Source of the DNA: Granulicella sp.
GTDB taxonomy: Bacteria; Acidobacteriota; Terriglobia; Terriglobales; Acidobacteriaceae
Reading direction: 5' to 3'
DNA: 64,000 bases
Assembly (NCBI GenBank): GCA_027452215.1
Contig: DAIDGQ010000009.1
Coordinates: 62,001 to 126,000, forward strand
The notes below the pieces were generated by a model, which did not search any database, was not told the origin of the DNA, and saw only the letters and a list, made by a program, of their open reading frames with translations. Of this stretch, positions 39,483 to 49,759 are shown in pieces (the stretch's first letter is position 1; each line of letters opens with the position of its first letter). A program made the translations under genes and the position numbers.

Positions 39483-39713
39483 ATGCAGAGCTTTGACAGC
39501 GAGCATCGTGGAGTCGCACCACAGATCCCTGAGCCGACGCCGGGGCTTACGCGTAAGCGTGCAGAGCTCGAGATTTATCGAGCCGAGCGCGAAACAATCG
39601 GGCGCAGGAGTATGGTGCGAGGATTGATTTTGCTGGCGGTTGTAGCTCTCGGCTGGAGTATCGCACGCGGAGGAATAGAGCGGGTGTTTGTCCCTGGCTG
39701 GTGGCGATTCTAA
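39483..39713 (+). CDS. Small single-TM hypothetical protein
   Basis: MQSFDSEHRGVAPQIPEPTPGLTRKRAELEIYRAERETIGRRSMVRGLILLAVVALGWSIARG; overlaps or abuts the miaA start. Confidence 0.7.
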   Translation: MQSFDSEHRGVAPQIPEPTPGLTRKRAELEIYRAERETIGRRSMVRGLILLAVVALGWSIARGGIERVFVPGWWRF

Positions 39714-40672
39714 TGTCTGCCCCCGGAGAGAACGACTATCCGTTGCTGGTGGTGGCTGGGCCTACGGCGAGTGGAAAGACCGCACTGGCGCTGCGTTTGG
39801 CGGAAGAATTGGGTGGCGAAATCGTCAGCTGCGACTCGGTTGCGGTATACCGGCTGATGGAGATCGGCACGGCGAAACCAACGCTGGAGGAACGGGCGCG
39901 GGTCACGCATCACTGCCTTGATTTGTATTGGCCAGATGAGGAGTGCACGGCAGGGGATTACGCTCGCCATGCGCGCGAGGCGATTGCGGGGATTCGCGAC
40001 CGCGGGCGGATTCCGATTGTTGCCGGCGGGACGGGTTTGTATCTACGAGCGCTGCTCGAAGGGCTCGCTCCGGCACCGCAGCGGGACGATTCGTTGCGCG
40101 AGCGGTTGAGAGAACGAGTCAAGCGCAAGGGGTCTGCATGGCTGCATCAACTGCTTCAGAGGCTTGATCCGCGGGCGGCGGAGCTGATCCATGCGAACGA
40201 TGTGCCGAAGTTGATTCGGAGTATTGAGGTGACGCTGGCAGCGCGCCAGCCGCAGACCGAGCAGTGGCAGGTGGGGCGTGATCCGCTGCAAGGATATCGC
40301 GCGCTGCAGATGGGGCTGGCACCGGACCGGGAGCGGTTATACGCGAGGATCAATGGGCGCGCTGCGGCAATGTTCGAGCGTGGTTTGGTGGTCGAGACGG
40401 AGATGCTGCGGGAGAGGTTTGGGGACGGTTGCCGTGCTCTGGGTGCATTGGGATACTCGCAAGCGATGGCGGTTTTGCGTGGCGAGATAACGCTGGATGA
40501 GGCGGTTGCCGCGGCACAGCAGGGGCATCGCAATTATGCAAAGCGGCAGGGTACGTGGTTTCGTCGGGAGGCTGGTATAGGTTGGCTCCCGGGCTTCGGA
40601 GATGAGAAAACAGTGCAGGATCAGGCGCTGGCTTTGGCGACGGCCCATGTGACCGGAGGTGTGACTTCGTGA
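39713..40672 (+). CDS. miaA: tRNA dimethylallyltransferase
   Basis: LLVVAGPTASGKTALALRLAEELGGEIVSCDSVAVYRLMEIGTAKPT...IVAGGTGLYLRALLEGL. Confidence 0.96.
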   Translation: MSAPGENDYPLLVVAGPTASGKTALALRLAEELGGEIVSCDSVAVYRLMEIGTAKPTLEERARVTHHCLDLYWPDEECTAGDYARHAREAIAGIRDRGRIPIVAGGTGLYLRALLEGLAPAPQRDDSLRERLRERVKRKGSAWLHQLLQRLDPRAAELIHANDVPKLIRSIEVTLAARQPQTEQWQVGRDPLQGYRALQMGLAPDRERLYARINGRAAAMFERGLVVETEMLRERFGDGCRALGALGYSQAMAVLRGEITLDEAVAAAQQGHRNYAKRQGTWFRREAGIGWLPGFGDEKTVQDQALALATAHVTGGVTS

Positions 40673-41046
40673 GCGGCGTTCGGATCGATAAGTGGTTGTG
40701 GGCGGCGAGGTTCTTCAAGACACGTGCGCTCGCTTCGAAGGCCTGTGAGTTGGGGCGCGTGCAGTCAAGGGGACTGCCGGCGAAAGCAGCGCGGGAGGTG
40801 CGCGTCGGGGATCTGCTGCAGGTGCGAAATGAGGGTGGAGATTTCGTGATCGAGGTCATGGCACTGAGCGAGGTGCGCGGACCGGCAGCCGTGGCGCAGG
40901 GACTTTATCGCGAGACGGAAGAGAGCAAGGCCGCGCGGGCGAAGGTCGCAGAGGAGCGCAAGGCGATGTTCGCGGTGGACCCAGTGCCAGTGGGAAGGCC
41001 GTCGAAACGCGATCGGCGAGAGATCAATCGGTTTCGAGGGCGATGA
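40669..41046 (+). CDS. S4-domain RNA-binding protein (HslR/Hsp15-like)
   Basis: VRIDKWLWAARFFKTRALASKACELGRVQSRGLPAKAAREVRVGDLLQVR; 4-nt overlap with miaA. Confidence 0.93.
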   Translation: MSGVRIDKWLWAARFFKTRALASKACELGRVQSRGLPAKAAREVRVGDLLQVRNEGGDFVIEVMALSEVRGPAAVAQGLYRETEESKAARAKVAEERKAMFAVDPVPVGRPSKRDRREINRFRGR

Positions 41047-41058
41047 TACCCGGCAGCG

Positions 41059-42216
41059 TCAGGGCTGGGAGGCGGAGACGCCACCGTCCTGATTGACCCA
41101 ATATCCATTCCGGGCTTCGATGGACAGCTGTGGATAGTCTCGCAGCTTGAGCTGGATGTAGTGGAATCCAGGAGCGGGCGACTGCGGTTGGAAGCTGAGG
41201 ACGTAGCGGTTGGGGATATGGTTGGAGATGGTGAAGAGGTCGCGGTCGAGGGTCTTGACGTCCTTGAATTTGAAGTACTCGCCCCCGGTGAGATGAGCGA
41301 CGGACTCGGAGATGTTGCGGCGCAGGGCATTGCGTGCGGCGATTTCCGCGAGCACGGCAAGGCGTAACGGGGGGAGGAGTTCTTCGACACAGTTCAAGTT
41401 TTGAGCGGAGCGACTCTGACCGGGCTTGACGGGATTGCCGTCGGCGTCTTTACCGACGTCGCGACTGAAGCAGCCATGTTGAGGGCCAGGCTCGACGTCG
41501 TTGAACTTTGCGGCCTCGTGGGCCATCGAGGCCTTGGTGCTGTTGAAGCCGATGCTGTAGATGGCGGTGTTGGTGTCGCTGATGGCGTGGAGGGCGTCGG
41601 TGAGAGAGGTGTGGCTGCCCTGGTCGAGGGTTTCGGAGAGCAGCAGGATGGCGCGACGGTAGGTGGTGGGCTGCTTGCTGAGCATCTCGACCGCAAACTT
41701 GATGGCGTCGAGAACGGCGGCCTGTGGGTCGCCGGGATCCAGGTTGTTCAGGGATCGGGTGATGAATTCCAGGTTGGGAGTGAAGCCATGGAGGAGCACG
41801 GGCGTGCTGTCGAAGCCGACGACCGCGACCTTATGTTCGATATTGCCGACGAGGTTGTTCAGCATGGGGCCCAGGTTCCGATACTGTTCGAGGTGACCTG
41901 CCCCAGAGCCGCCGGTTTCGACGACAATCACCATGGCCAGCGGCTGGTCGCCGGTGTCCTGCTCAAGGTGGAGGGTTTGCTCAATCCCGTCGTCGGTTAG
42001 GATGAAGTCTTTGGCCTTGAGGGTGTAAACGAGTTGGCCGGATTTGGTGCGGACAAGCGCTGGGACAACGACAAGGCTGGAGCGAACAGTGATGGATGCT
42101 GCGGGAGGGTTGGACTGAGCGTCAGATTGGGCGTCTGGACCGGGCGACGTGGGAGCAGGCGACTGGGCTAGCGAGACGGATGCTGCGAGCAGCGCAATGA
42201 GGACGATGGGCTTCAT
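41059..42216 (-). CDS. VWA/VWFA-related exported protein
   Basis: MKPIVLIALLAASVSLAQS signal; VRSSLVVVPALVRTKSGQLVYTLKAKDFILTDDGIEQTLHLEQ...NGYWV. Confidence 0.85.
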   Translation of the reverse strand: MKPIVLIALLAASVSLAQSPAPTSPGPDAQSDAQSNPPAASITVRSSLVVVPALVRTKSGQLVYTLKAKDFILTDDGIEQTLHLEQDTGDQPLAMVIVVETGGSGAGHLEQYRNLGPMLNNLVGNIEHKVAVVGFDSTPVLLHGFTPNLEFITRSLNNLDPGDPQAAVLDAIKFAVEMLSKQPTTYRRAILLLSETLDQGSHTSLTDALHAISDTNTAIYSIGFNSTKASMAHEAAKFNDVEPGPQHGCFSRDVGKDADGNPVKPGQSRSAQNLNCVEELLPPLRLAVLAEIAARNALRRNISESVAHLTGGEYFKFKDVKTLDRDLFTISNHIPNRYVLSFQPQSPAPGFHYIQLKLRDYPQLSIEARNGYWVNQDGGVSASQP

Positions 42217-42387
42217 GGGGTAGGCTGGACCGGGTGTTGCGAGTTCAGTGTAGCGTTCAGGATTAGACGAAGGCGAGGCGCTGTCGTTGGCTATTGAGGT
42301 GCAAAGTGCAAGGGGAAACGATACCATGAGATGTTTGCCTCGCCCGGACGAAGACAGCGGGGCGGTGCAGAAAAGAGACCTAGTCGA

Positions 42388-43446
42388 ATGATTGTGCAGA
42401 TACCAAAGACGATGCGTGCACTGGTGAAGGCTGCGGCCGCTCCAGGGATGGAGATGCGCGAGGTTCCGGTGCCGAAGATCGGAGCGACGGATGTTCTCGT
42501 CGCCGTCGAAACGGCGTCGGTGTGCGGCACCGACTTGCACATCTATCACTGGGACGAGTGGGCTCAGGCACGGATTAAGCCTCCGTATATTCCAGGGCAT
42601 GAATTTTGCGGGACGATCGCGGCAGTGGGCGAGCTGGTCCATGGTGTTGCGGTCGGGGATTTCGTCTCGGCTGAGATGCATGTGGCGTGCGGGCATTGCC
42701 TGCAGTGCCGCAGCGGACAGGCGCACGTCTGCCAATTTGTAAAGATCCTTGGCGTCGATGCGGATGGTGCGTTCGCGGATTATGCAAGGATTCCGGCGAG
42801 CAATGTATGGAAGCTCGATCCCTCAATTCCGCGGGACTTCGGGTCGCTGTTCGATCCTTTTGGCAACGCGGTGCATACGGTGCTGTCAGGTGCGATTGCA
42901 GGGCAGACTGTTGCCGTAACGGGCTGCGGGCCGATTGGATTATTTTCGATTGCGGTCGCGAAGGCTTGTGGGGCCGCCCGGATCTTCGCGATTGAGCCGA
43001 ATGCGCAGCGGCGCGAGCTTGCGAAGAAGTTGGGCGCAGACGATCTGCTGGACCCAGCCAAGGACGATGTCGAACAACAGGTCAAGGCCGCGACCGGCGG
43101 CAATGGCGTGGACGTGTTGCTGGAGATGTCGGGCCACCCGTCAGCCATTCAGCAGGGTTTTCGACTGCTGAGAATGGGAGGCCGCGCGTCCTTGCTCGGG
43201 ATTCCCTCGCGTCCCGTGGAGATGGACCTGGCGAACGCACTGATCTTCAAAGGCGCCACGGTGCACGGGATCAATGGGCGGAAGATGTACGAGACGTGGT
43301 TTCAGGCAGAGGCTCTGATCCGCGACCGTGGAATTGATCTGTCGCCGGTGATTACGCATCGGTTGCCGCTGGCGCAGTTCGATGAGGCGATGCATCTGTT
43401 GGAGTCGGGTGAGGCCAGCAAGATTCTGCTGACCGTGAAGCAGTAG
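42388..43446 (+). CDS. tdh: L-threonine 3-dehydrogenase
   Basis: VCGTDLHIYHWDEWAQARIKPPYIPGHEFCGTI...GCGPIGLFSIAVAKACGAARIFAIEPN...GRKMYETWFQAEALI. Confidence 0.95.
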   Translation: MIVQIPKTMRALVKAAAAPGMEMREVPVPKIGATDVLVAVETASVCGTDLHIYHWDEWAQARIKPPYIPGHEFCGTIAAVGELVHGVAVGDFVSAEMHVACGHCLQCRSGQAHVCQFVKILGVDADGAFADYARIPASNVWKLDPSIPRDFGSLFDPFGNAVHTVLSGAIAGQTVAVTGCGPIGLFSIAVAKACGAARIFAIEPNAQRRELAKKLGADDLLDPAKDDVEQQVKAATGGNGVDVLLEMSGHPSAIQQGFRLLRMGGRASLLGIPSRPVEMDLANALIFKGATVHGINGRKMYETWFQAEALIRDRGIDLSPVITHRLPLAQFDEAMHLLESGEASKILLTVKQ

Positions 43447-43463
43447 GATTCACACGCAATACG

Positions 43464-43494
43464 AAAGAGGCCCGTCATCACGACGGGCCTCTTT
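43464..43494. terminator. Intrinsic-type hairpin after tdh
   Basis: aaagaggcccgtc-atcac-gacgggcctcttt. Confidence 0.85.
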
Positions 43495-43514
43495 CCTGTT
43501 GGATGAGTTATGGC

Positions 43515-44474
43515 TTAGGGGTTCTGCACGACGAGGGGATCGGCGAGGCGGAAGTGGACGATCGACTCTGCGGGTATGTCGATGTCCTTATTCCCGGTGG
43601 CGCCCGCGAGCAAGGTGCCTGCGCCTGCGCCCGCAGCTCCGCCAATGGCGAGACCGACACCGCCGGTAGCGAGGCCGCCGATGAGCATGCCGGCACCCGT
43701 CATGCCGCCGATAAAGCCTGCGGTACGACGTCCCTTACCGCGCTTGGTGCTGACATTATCACGCGTGTCGAGGGGGTATTGATAGCCGTTGAGAGTCATC
43801 GAGGTGAGCCGCAGTTCGAGGATGGATGCTCCCTTGAAGTGGCCGCGGCGATGAGCTGCGTCGATGCGTCCGCTTACGGGTGTCCCTCGCGGAATGACGA
43901 TGTTGCCGTTGCTCTCCACCGGCTCGACCACTTCACCATCGAAGCGATCGCCCGCGCGGGTCGTCTTCACGCTGATGCGTTGATTGATGCGGATGGCGAG
44001 TTCTGTTCCCGCAGGCACACTGAGGGAGACTGGAGCAGGAGCCTGATTCGGCTGGTTAGGCTGCCCCATTGGCTGGCCGGAGCCGTTGGGAGCTGGCTGG
44101 CCATTCCCATAGCCTTGGGCGTTTCCTGATCCGGGCTGGTTGCTGCCGTACGGTTGAGGAGGGCCCTGAGCGGCGGAGGTCAGCGGCGTGATGACTGGGT
44201 CGGTGCTATGCGGCGGGTTGCCGGGCGGCGGCGGTGTGATGAGGGTCGAAACGGCCGGCTTCTGGCCGGGGGCGAAAGGCGGCTCAACGGTCTTGGTCAC
44301 AGTGTCGCCGTTGTTGTCGATGTATTGCACCTGTTGCGGAATATTTGTCGCGACGGCTTGCTTCTTGGCCTGATCGAGCGCCTTATCCTGCTTACTTGCG
44401 CAACCGGCAAGCAGGGCGAGAGCCATTAGGCCTGCTCCGGTAAGAATACTGAAACGTGCGTTCTGAGTTGCCAT
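43515..44474 (-). CDS. Lipoprotein with glycine-zipper-like region
   Basis: LTGAGLMALALLAGCASKQDKAL lipobox; GFIGGMTGAGMLIGGLATGGVGLAIGGAAGAGAGTLLAGATG. Confidence 0.8.
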   Translation of the reverse strand: MATQNARFSILTGAGLMALALLAGCASKQDKALDQAKKQAVATNIPQQVQYIDNNGDTVTKTVEPPFAPGQKPAVSTLITPPPPGNPPHSTDPVITPLTSAAQGPPQPYGSNQPGSGNAQGYGNGQPAPNGSGQPMGQPNQPNQAPAPVSLSVPAGTELAIRINQRISVKTTRAGDRFDGEVVEPVESNGNIVIPRGTPVSGRIDAAHRRGHFKGASILELRLTSMTLNGYQYPLDTRDNVSTKRGKGRRTAGFIGGMTGAGMLIGGLATGGVGLAIGGAAGAGAGTLLAGATGNKDIDIPAESIVHFRLADPLVVQNP

Positions 44475-44603
44475 GGTTCTCCTTCCACGATGGTACGTGG
44501 CTTATGTAAGACCTCAACTGCCGAAATCTTGGCTTAAGATTCGATGCGAGTTGTGAGCCGTTTCGCTGCCTAAAAGGAAAGAAAGGTTTAAGATCAAACT
44601 ACT

Positions 44604-45842
44604 ATGAGCAGCGCAACAACCCTTCTTGAAGATACATCGTCGAAACGCCCGCAGTTAGCCCACCTTAGTGCACAACTGGATGACCTGAGATCGCGGGGAA
44701 CGCATTTCAAGCTGCGTGTCCTCGATGATGAGCAGGCGCAGGTCTGTCATTACGATGGTCGCGAAGTGATCAACCTCGCTTCGAATAATTATCTGGGCCT
44801 TTGCAATCACCCGAAACTGCGTGAGGCCGCGATTGCGGCAGTCGAAAAGTACGGCGTCGGGTCAGGCGCTGTCAGGACGATTGCCGGTACGATGCGGATT
44901 CACATGGAGCTCGAAGAGAAGATCGCGCGGTTCAAAGGAGTTGAAGCGTGCGTCGTGTTTCAATCGGGATTTACGGCCAACGCCGGCACAGTATCGAGCA
45001 TTTTAGGGAAGGAAGACTTCATTCTTTCCGATGAGTTGAATCATGCGAGCATCATTGACGGTGCGAGGCTTTCGCGGGCGAAGATCAAGGTGTTTCGACA
45101 TAAGGATGTGGCGCACGCGGAGGAGTTGCTGAAAGAGATTGAGAACGAGCCGGGGAGGAAGTTGGTGATCACCGACGGAGTGTTCTCAATGGATGGCGAT
45201 ATTGGGCCGGTGGCTGCATTGGCTGATCTGTGCGACAAGTATGGCGCGATCATGATGGTGGACGATGCCCATGCGAGCGGCGTGCTGGGACGCAATGGCC
45301 GCGGCAGCGTGGACCACTTCGATTGCACGCAGCGCGTCGATGTGCAGGTGGGCACGCTCTCGAAGGCCATTGGCGCGTTGGGCGGATACGTCTGCGGCTC
45401 GCGCGATTTGATTGACTATCTTTACCATCGCGCCAGGCCGTTCCTATTTTCGACGTCGCATCCGCCGAGCGTTGCTGCGAGTTGTATTGCTGGGTTCGAC
45501 ATTCTCGAGAACGAGCCGGAGCGAATTGAACGGCTGTGGGCGAACACGAAGTATTTTCAAGAGCAGTTGACGGGTGCTGGCTTTGATATCGGTGGAAGGA
45601 CGACGCCGAAGAGTGAGACGCCGATTACGCCGATCATCATCGGTGATGGGCGCAAGACGATGGAGTACAGCCGCGCGCTGTTTGAGCAGGGACTGATGGC
45701 GACAGGGATTGCGTTTCCCACCGTGCCTGAAGGCAAGGCCCGCGTTCGCTGCATCATGACCAGCGAGCACACACGCGCGCAGATCGATAAGGCGCTGGAG
45801 ATTCTAGCGAGTACGGCGAAGCGGATGGATCTGCTGGCTTAG
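44604..45842 (+). CDS. kbl: Glycine C-acetyltransferase (2-amino-3-ketobutyrate CoA ligase)
   Basis: VINLASNNYLGLCNHPKLREAAIAAVEKYGVGSGAVRTIAGTMRIHMELEEKIARFKGVEACVVFQSGFTAN. Confidence 0.93.
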   Translation: MSSATTLLEDTSSKRPQLAHLSAQLDDLRSRGTHFKLRVLDDEQAQVCHYDGREVINLASNNYLGLCNHPKLREAAIAAVEKYGVGSGAVRTIAGTMRIHMELEEKIARFKGVEACVVFQSGFTANAGTVSSILGKEDFILSDELNHASIIDGARLSRAKIKVFRHKDVAHAEELLKEIENEPGRKLVITDGVFSMDGDIGPVAALADLCDKYGAIMMVDDAHASGVLGRNGRGSVDHFDCTQRVDVQVGTLSKAIGALGGYVCGSRDLIDYLYHRARPFLFSTSHPPSVAASCIAGFDILENEPERIERLWANTKYFQEQLTGAGFDIGGRTTPKSETPITPIIIGDGRKTMEYSRALFEQGLMATGIAFPTVPEGKARVRCIMTSEHTRAQIDKALEILASTAKRMDLLA

Positions 45843-45849
45843 ACGGAGC

Positions 45850-48261
45850 TTAGATCTTTTGTACGCGGTGAATGGCGCGGACGCCCGGTACCTTGCGCAG
45901 ATTCTGGGTAAGACGCGTCAAGTGGCGGAGGTCCAGGGTCTCGATGACGAAGTCGACGTTCACGGCATCGTCATCCGCGGGGCGCGTCTCAACCGACTTG
46001 ATGTTCGTTCCATCCTCGGAGATGATGGCCGCGAATTCCTTGAGGAGCCCAGCGCGGTCGTCAACGATGATGACCAGCTTGACGGGATAGGTGGTGGGTT
46101 TGGGTGAGTTGGGTGAACTGGGGCCCGTTGTCTCAGACCACTCGACTTCGATGCGGCGGTCGGCCTCGTACAAAAGATTCTGCACGTTAGGACAGCTCCG
46201 GGCGTGGACCGCCACTCCCTTTCCACGGGTCACATAGCCAATAATTTCTTCGCCGCGAATCGGGTTACAGCAACGTGCTCGGTAGACGAGGAGATCATCC
46301 TGCCCCTCCACCTGCAGCGACTCTGAACCTTTGCCAAAGAAGACGCGCTTGACTGACTCCGACATGTGCGACAGCGTGTTGCCGATGGAACCGGGTTCGC
46401 TTGGCGCGGATTCGGCGGGCATAGTGCTCCCGGGCTCGAGCTTGTTTAATATCTGTCGAGCGGAATATTTTCCAAAGCCAATGCCGGCAAGCAGGTCTTG
46501 CTCGGCCCCAAGCCCATATTCATTTGCGATACGGTCGTAATCGGGAGTCTTGAATTTATCCAGCGATAGCTTGTAACGGCGCGCCTCACGCTGCAGGAGC
46601 TTGGTGCCGATTTCGATGGCGCGTGCACGTTGATTTTCATTGAGCCAATGCTTAATCTTGTTTCGAGCGCGAGAGCTTTTGGTGAAACTCAGCCAGTCCC
46701 GCGAGGGTGCGTGGCCTGCCTGAGTCGTGATCTCGACGATATCTCCATTGCGTAGGCGAGAGCGAAGCGGGACGATGCGGCCGTTGACTTTCGCGCCCGT
46801 TGTCGCGTGCCCCACGTCCGTGTGGATGGCATAGGCAAAGTCGACTGGGCTGGCGTCCTTGGGCAGAACGATGACCTTGCCCTTGGGTGTAAAGGTGTAG
46901 ACCTCTTCTGGATACAGATCGATGCGCAGCGTCGACATGAACTCGTTCGGGTCGGTCATCTCGCGCTGCCATTCCATCAGCTGGCGAACCCATGCGAGGC
47001 GCTGCTCATCCTTCGCGGTGACAGTATCCGTGGCCTTATATTTCCAGTGCGCCGCGATGCCTTCTTCAGCAACGCGGTGCATATCTTCGGTGCGGATCTG
47101 TACCTCGAACTGATGACCACCCTCTGCGATCAGGGTCGTGTGGAGAGATTGATAGAGGTTGGGGCGAGGCATCGCGATGAAGTCTTTGAATCGGCCAGGG
47201 ACAGGACGCCAAATGCTGTGCAGCAGCCCGAGCACGGCGTAGCAATCGGGTTCAGTCTCAGTGATCACGCGAACCGCGAAAAGATCGAAGACTTGCTCTA
47301 CAGGAATATTGTGCGCAACGAGCTTTTGCTGGATTGAGTAGAGGCGCTTGATGCGCGATTCGACGCGAGCCTTGACCCCGGCCTCTTGCAGTTTGCTTTC
47401 TAGCGTAGCGACCGTCCGCTGTAAAAACGCCTCTCCCTCGTTGCGGAGAGAGTCGACCTCGGTGGAGAGCTGCGTGTAGGTGAAGGGATCGATGTAGCGG
47501 AACGCTAGATCTTCGAGTTCGCCTCGCAATTTACCCATGCCAAGACGGTGGGCGAGTGGGGCATAGACATCGAGGGTCTCCCGGGCGATGCGCTTCTGCT
47601 TTTCCGGCTTGAGATGCTCAAGCGTGCGCATGTTGTGCAGACGATCGGCAAGCTTGATGATGACGACCCGGAGGTCGGTGACCATGGCAAGAAGCATCTT
47701 GCGGATGTTCTCGGCCTGATGGTCCTCGCGATTGGCGAACTTGATCTTGTCGAGCTTGGTGACCCCTTCCACAATGTGGGCGACTTGCTCGCCAAAGCGG
47801 CGGGCAATGTCGTTGGCTGTAACGTCGGTATCTTCGACGGCGTCGTGGAGCAGCCCGGCAGCAATCGCTGTGGCGTCCATTTTGAGTTCAGCTAGCACTT
47901 GAGCGACCTCAAGCGGATGGCCAATGTAGGGCTCACCTGAGGCGCGCAGTTGACCTTCATGTTTCTGGATACAGAACGCCCATGCTGAACGAATGAGATT
48001 GAGGTCATCCGCGGGACGATTTGCCTTGACTGTCTCAAGCAGATGCTCGAAGCGAGCATCGAGAATGGGACGGCCACTTATGGGATTTTCGGCTTGGTCG
48101 ACGACGACGGCACCTGTGGACGCAGTACCAGCGAGCGAAGTAGCGAGGGGAGCTGCTTGGAGCTCCTTGCCGACTTCGCTGGATGGGGTCGCACCGGTGG
48201 AGGTTGGCGCGATGGGATCAGGTGCGCTGGAGATAGGCGCTTCGGGCCGCACTATTGCCAT
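45850..48261 (-). CDS. RelA/SpoT family bifunctional (p)ppGpp synthetase/hydrolase
   Basis: HD domain GEPYIGHPLEVAQVLAELKMDATAIAAGLLHDAVEDTDV, synthetase GRFKDFIAMPRPNLYQSLHTTLI, TGS and ACT domains. Confidence 0.96.
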   Translation of the reverse strand: MAIVRPEAPISSAPDPIAPTSTGATPSSEVGKELQAAPLATSLAGTASTGAVVVDQAENPISGRPILDARFEHLLETVKANRPADDLNLIRSAWAFCIQKHEGQLRASGEPYIGHPLEVAQVLAELKMDATAIAAGLLHDAVEDTDVTANDIARRFGEQVAHIVEGVTKLDKIKFANREDHQAENIRKMLLAMVTDLRVVIIKLADRLHNMRTLEHLKPEKQKRIARETLDVYAPLAHRLGMGKLRGELEDLAFRYIDPFTYTQLSTEVDSLRNEGEAFLQRTVATLESKLQEAGVKARVESRIKRLYSIQQKLVAHNIPVEQVFDLFAVRVITETEPDCYAVLGLLHSIWRPVPGRFKDFIAMPRPNLYQSLHTTLIAEGGHQFEVQIRTEDMHRVAEEGIAAHWKYKATDTVTAKDEQRLAWVRQLMEWQREMTDPNEFMSTLRIDLYPEEVYTFTPKGKVIVLPKDASPVDFAYAIHTDVGHATTGAKVNGRIVPLRSRLRNGDIVEITTQAGHAPSRDWLSFTKSSRARNKIKHWLNENQRARAIEIGTKLLQREARRYKLSLDKFKTPDYDRIANEYGLGAEQDLLAGIGFGKYSARQILNKLEPGSTMPAESAPSEPGSIGNTLSHMSESVKRVFFGKGSESLQVEGQDDLLVYRARCCNPIRGEEIIGYVTRGKGVAVHARSCPNVQNLLYEADRRIEVEWSETTGPSSPNSPKPTTYPVKLVIIVDDRAGLLKEFAAIISEDGTNIKSVETRPADDDAVNVDFVIETLDLRHLTRLTQNLRKVPGVRAIHRVQKI

Positions 48262-48349
48262 GCGTTATTATACGGGCGGCATAAGCGACTGTCGTCAATC
48301 GCTGGGTTGACGGGTTGATTTAGAGGGTTCGGGCGATGCAGTTCCGTGC

Positions 48350-49540
48350 TCATTGTTTCAGTGCGCCGGGATTAGGACGCTTGCCTCCATGTGCCCAGTG
48401 CACCATTTCATCGAATGCATCGCCGATCTGGTTCTGGGTAAAGTTGCAGTGACCCTCGCGATCAACGATCTGCTGGACGAAGTTTTCTTCAGCGCCGGCG
48501 GCCTGGACTACGCGGTCATAGCTCGCGAGTTGAGGAATCTGCACGATGGGATCATAAACGGTATGGAGCGCCAGCATAGGACGGCCGAGGTGGCCGTTCG
48601 GGGTGTAATGGCGCATCAAGTACGCACGCGCCTGAGGTACTGCGGCATAGCGCTTCACTTTGTCATTTAGTTCGAAGTCGCTGGAGCTGCTGGTGGGGCT
48701 TGTGCCGCTGTAGACATAGTTTCGATTGTCGAAAGGATTGCCGCCTCCACGACGCTGCATGTCCGCGATCACAAATGTCCAGTAGGCAATGTCGTGGGCA
48801 AGATCGAGATCGGAATGGAGACCGGTGAGGTTGCGCATGAGTGTGGCGGACGCAGGATTGCTGCGTAACGCTGCAAGCACTTTGTCTCGATCGGCAAGTG
48901 TGTCTTCATAGTCCGGGGGCACCGGATCCAGCGACCGCATGACGTCAGGGAAGTAGTAATCGAAGGCGGCACGCATCGCGAACCGACGCCCAAAGGATTG
49001 AGATGTGGGACCGACAGAACCGCAGAGGTCAAGACCTCCCGCGTAGGGTTTGGGGCTGAGTTCAAGGGTAATGGCGACGAGTTCGCCACCCATAGAACTG
49101 CCCGCAACAAAGGTGTCGTGGGGCTGCCCGTACTTTTTGATGAAGTACCGTCGGAGTGACTCCGTCTCCGGATACGCCTGCTGGAGAGCCCACCCAGTTT
49201 GAGAGTAGGCACTCTGGACGACGGCGTAATGGCGATCGAAAAAGGGCTCCTGTTGACCGGCGAGGCGTTCAGCGATGTGGAAGCTGACAGGCTTGAGCGA
49301 GTACCCATGGTAGAAAACGACGAGCGAATGATTCCAGATTGTGGGGATGTCGATGCGGTAGGCTGCGCCGTCGACAAAGCCGACTTCAGTCAGGCCCGAT
49401 GGCGACTGGAGTACCTTTATCTGGGCGGCCTTCTGAACGGGGGAAGCCGCATGCAGAGCTGCCGAGGACAGGGCAACGGCCGCTGCAATGGGCAGTGTCG
49501 CGATAAGAGCGAAGATGGGTCGTCGTGCATGCTGAGGCAT
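48350..49540 (-). CDS. Exported alpha/beta hydrolase-like protein
   Basis: LVVFYHGYSLKPVSFHIAERLAGQQEPFFDRHYAVVQSAYSQTGWA...TFVAGSSMGGELVAITLEL nucleophile-elbow-like motif. Confidence 0.8.
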   Translation of the reverse strand: MPQHARRPIFALIATLPIAAAVALSSAALHAASPVQKAAQIKVLQSPSGLTEVGFVDGAAYRIDIPTIWNHSLVVFYHGYSLKPVSFHIAERLAGQQEPFFDRHYAVVQSAYSQTGWALQQAYPETESLRRYFIKKYGQPHDTFVAGSSMGGELVAITLELSPKPYAGGLDLCGSVGPTSQSFGRRFAMRAAFDYYFPDVMRSLDPVPPDYEDTLADRDKVLAALRSNPASATLMRNLTGLHSDLDLAHDIAYWTFVIADMQRRGGGNPFDNRNYVYSGTSPTSSSSDFELNDKVKRYAAVPQARAYLMRHYTPNGHLGRPMLALHTVYDPIVQIPQLASYDRVVQAAGAEENFVQQIVDREGHCNFTQNQIGDAFDEMVHWAHGGKRPNPGALKQ

Positions 49541-49759
49541 GGGCAGGTTGGATCATTCTATCGCGGGATTGATTCGCGAGTGAGTCGGAGCTTTACGAAA
49601 CCAATGATTGGCCCCATGCTTCGCATATCTCGGCCGCCGAGGCCACTCAGAGTGCCATTAAATATTTCGCGACTTTGCAATCAGCCTTGACGTCGCAGGA
49701 GCGTTCTTGTGATCGCCTCTCCAACGCATCTCGTTCCTTCATTCTGCTTCAGCCGATTC

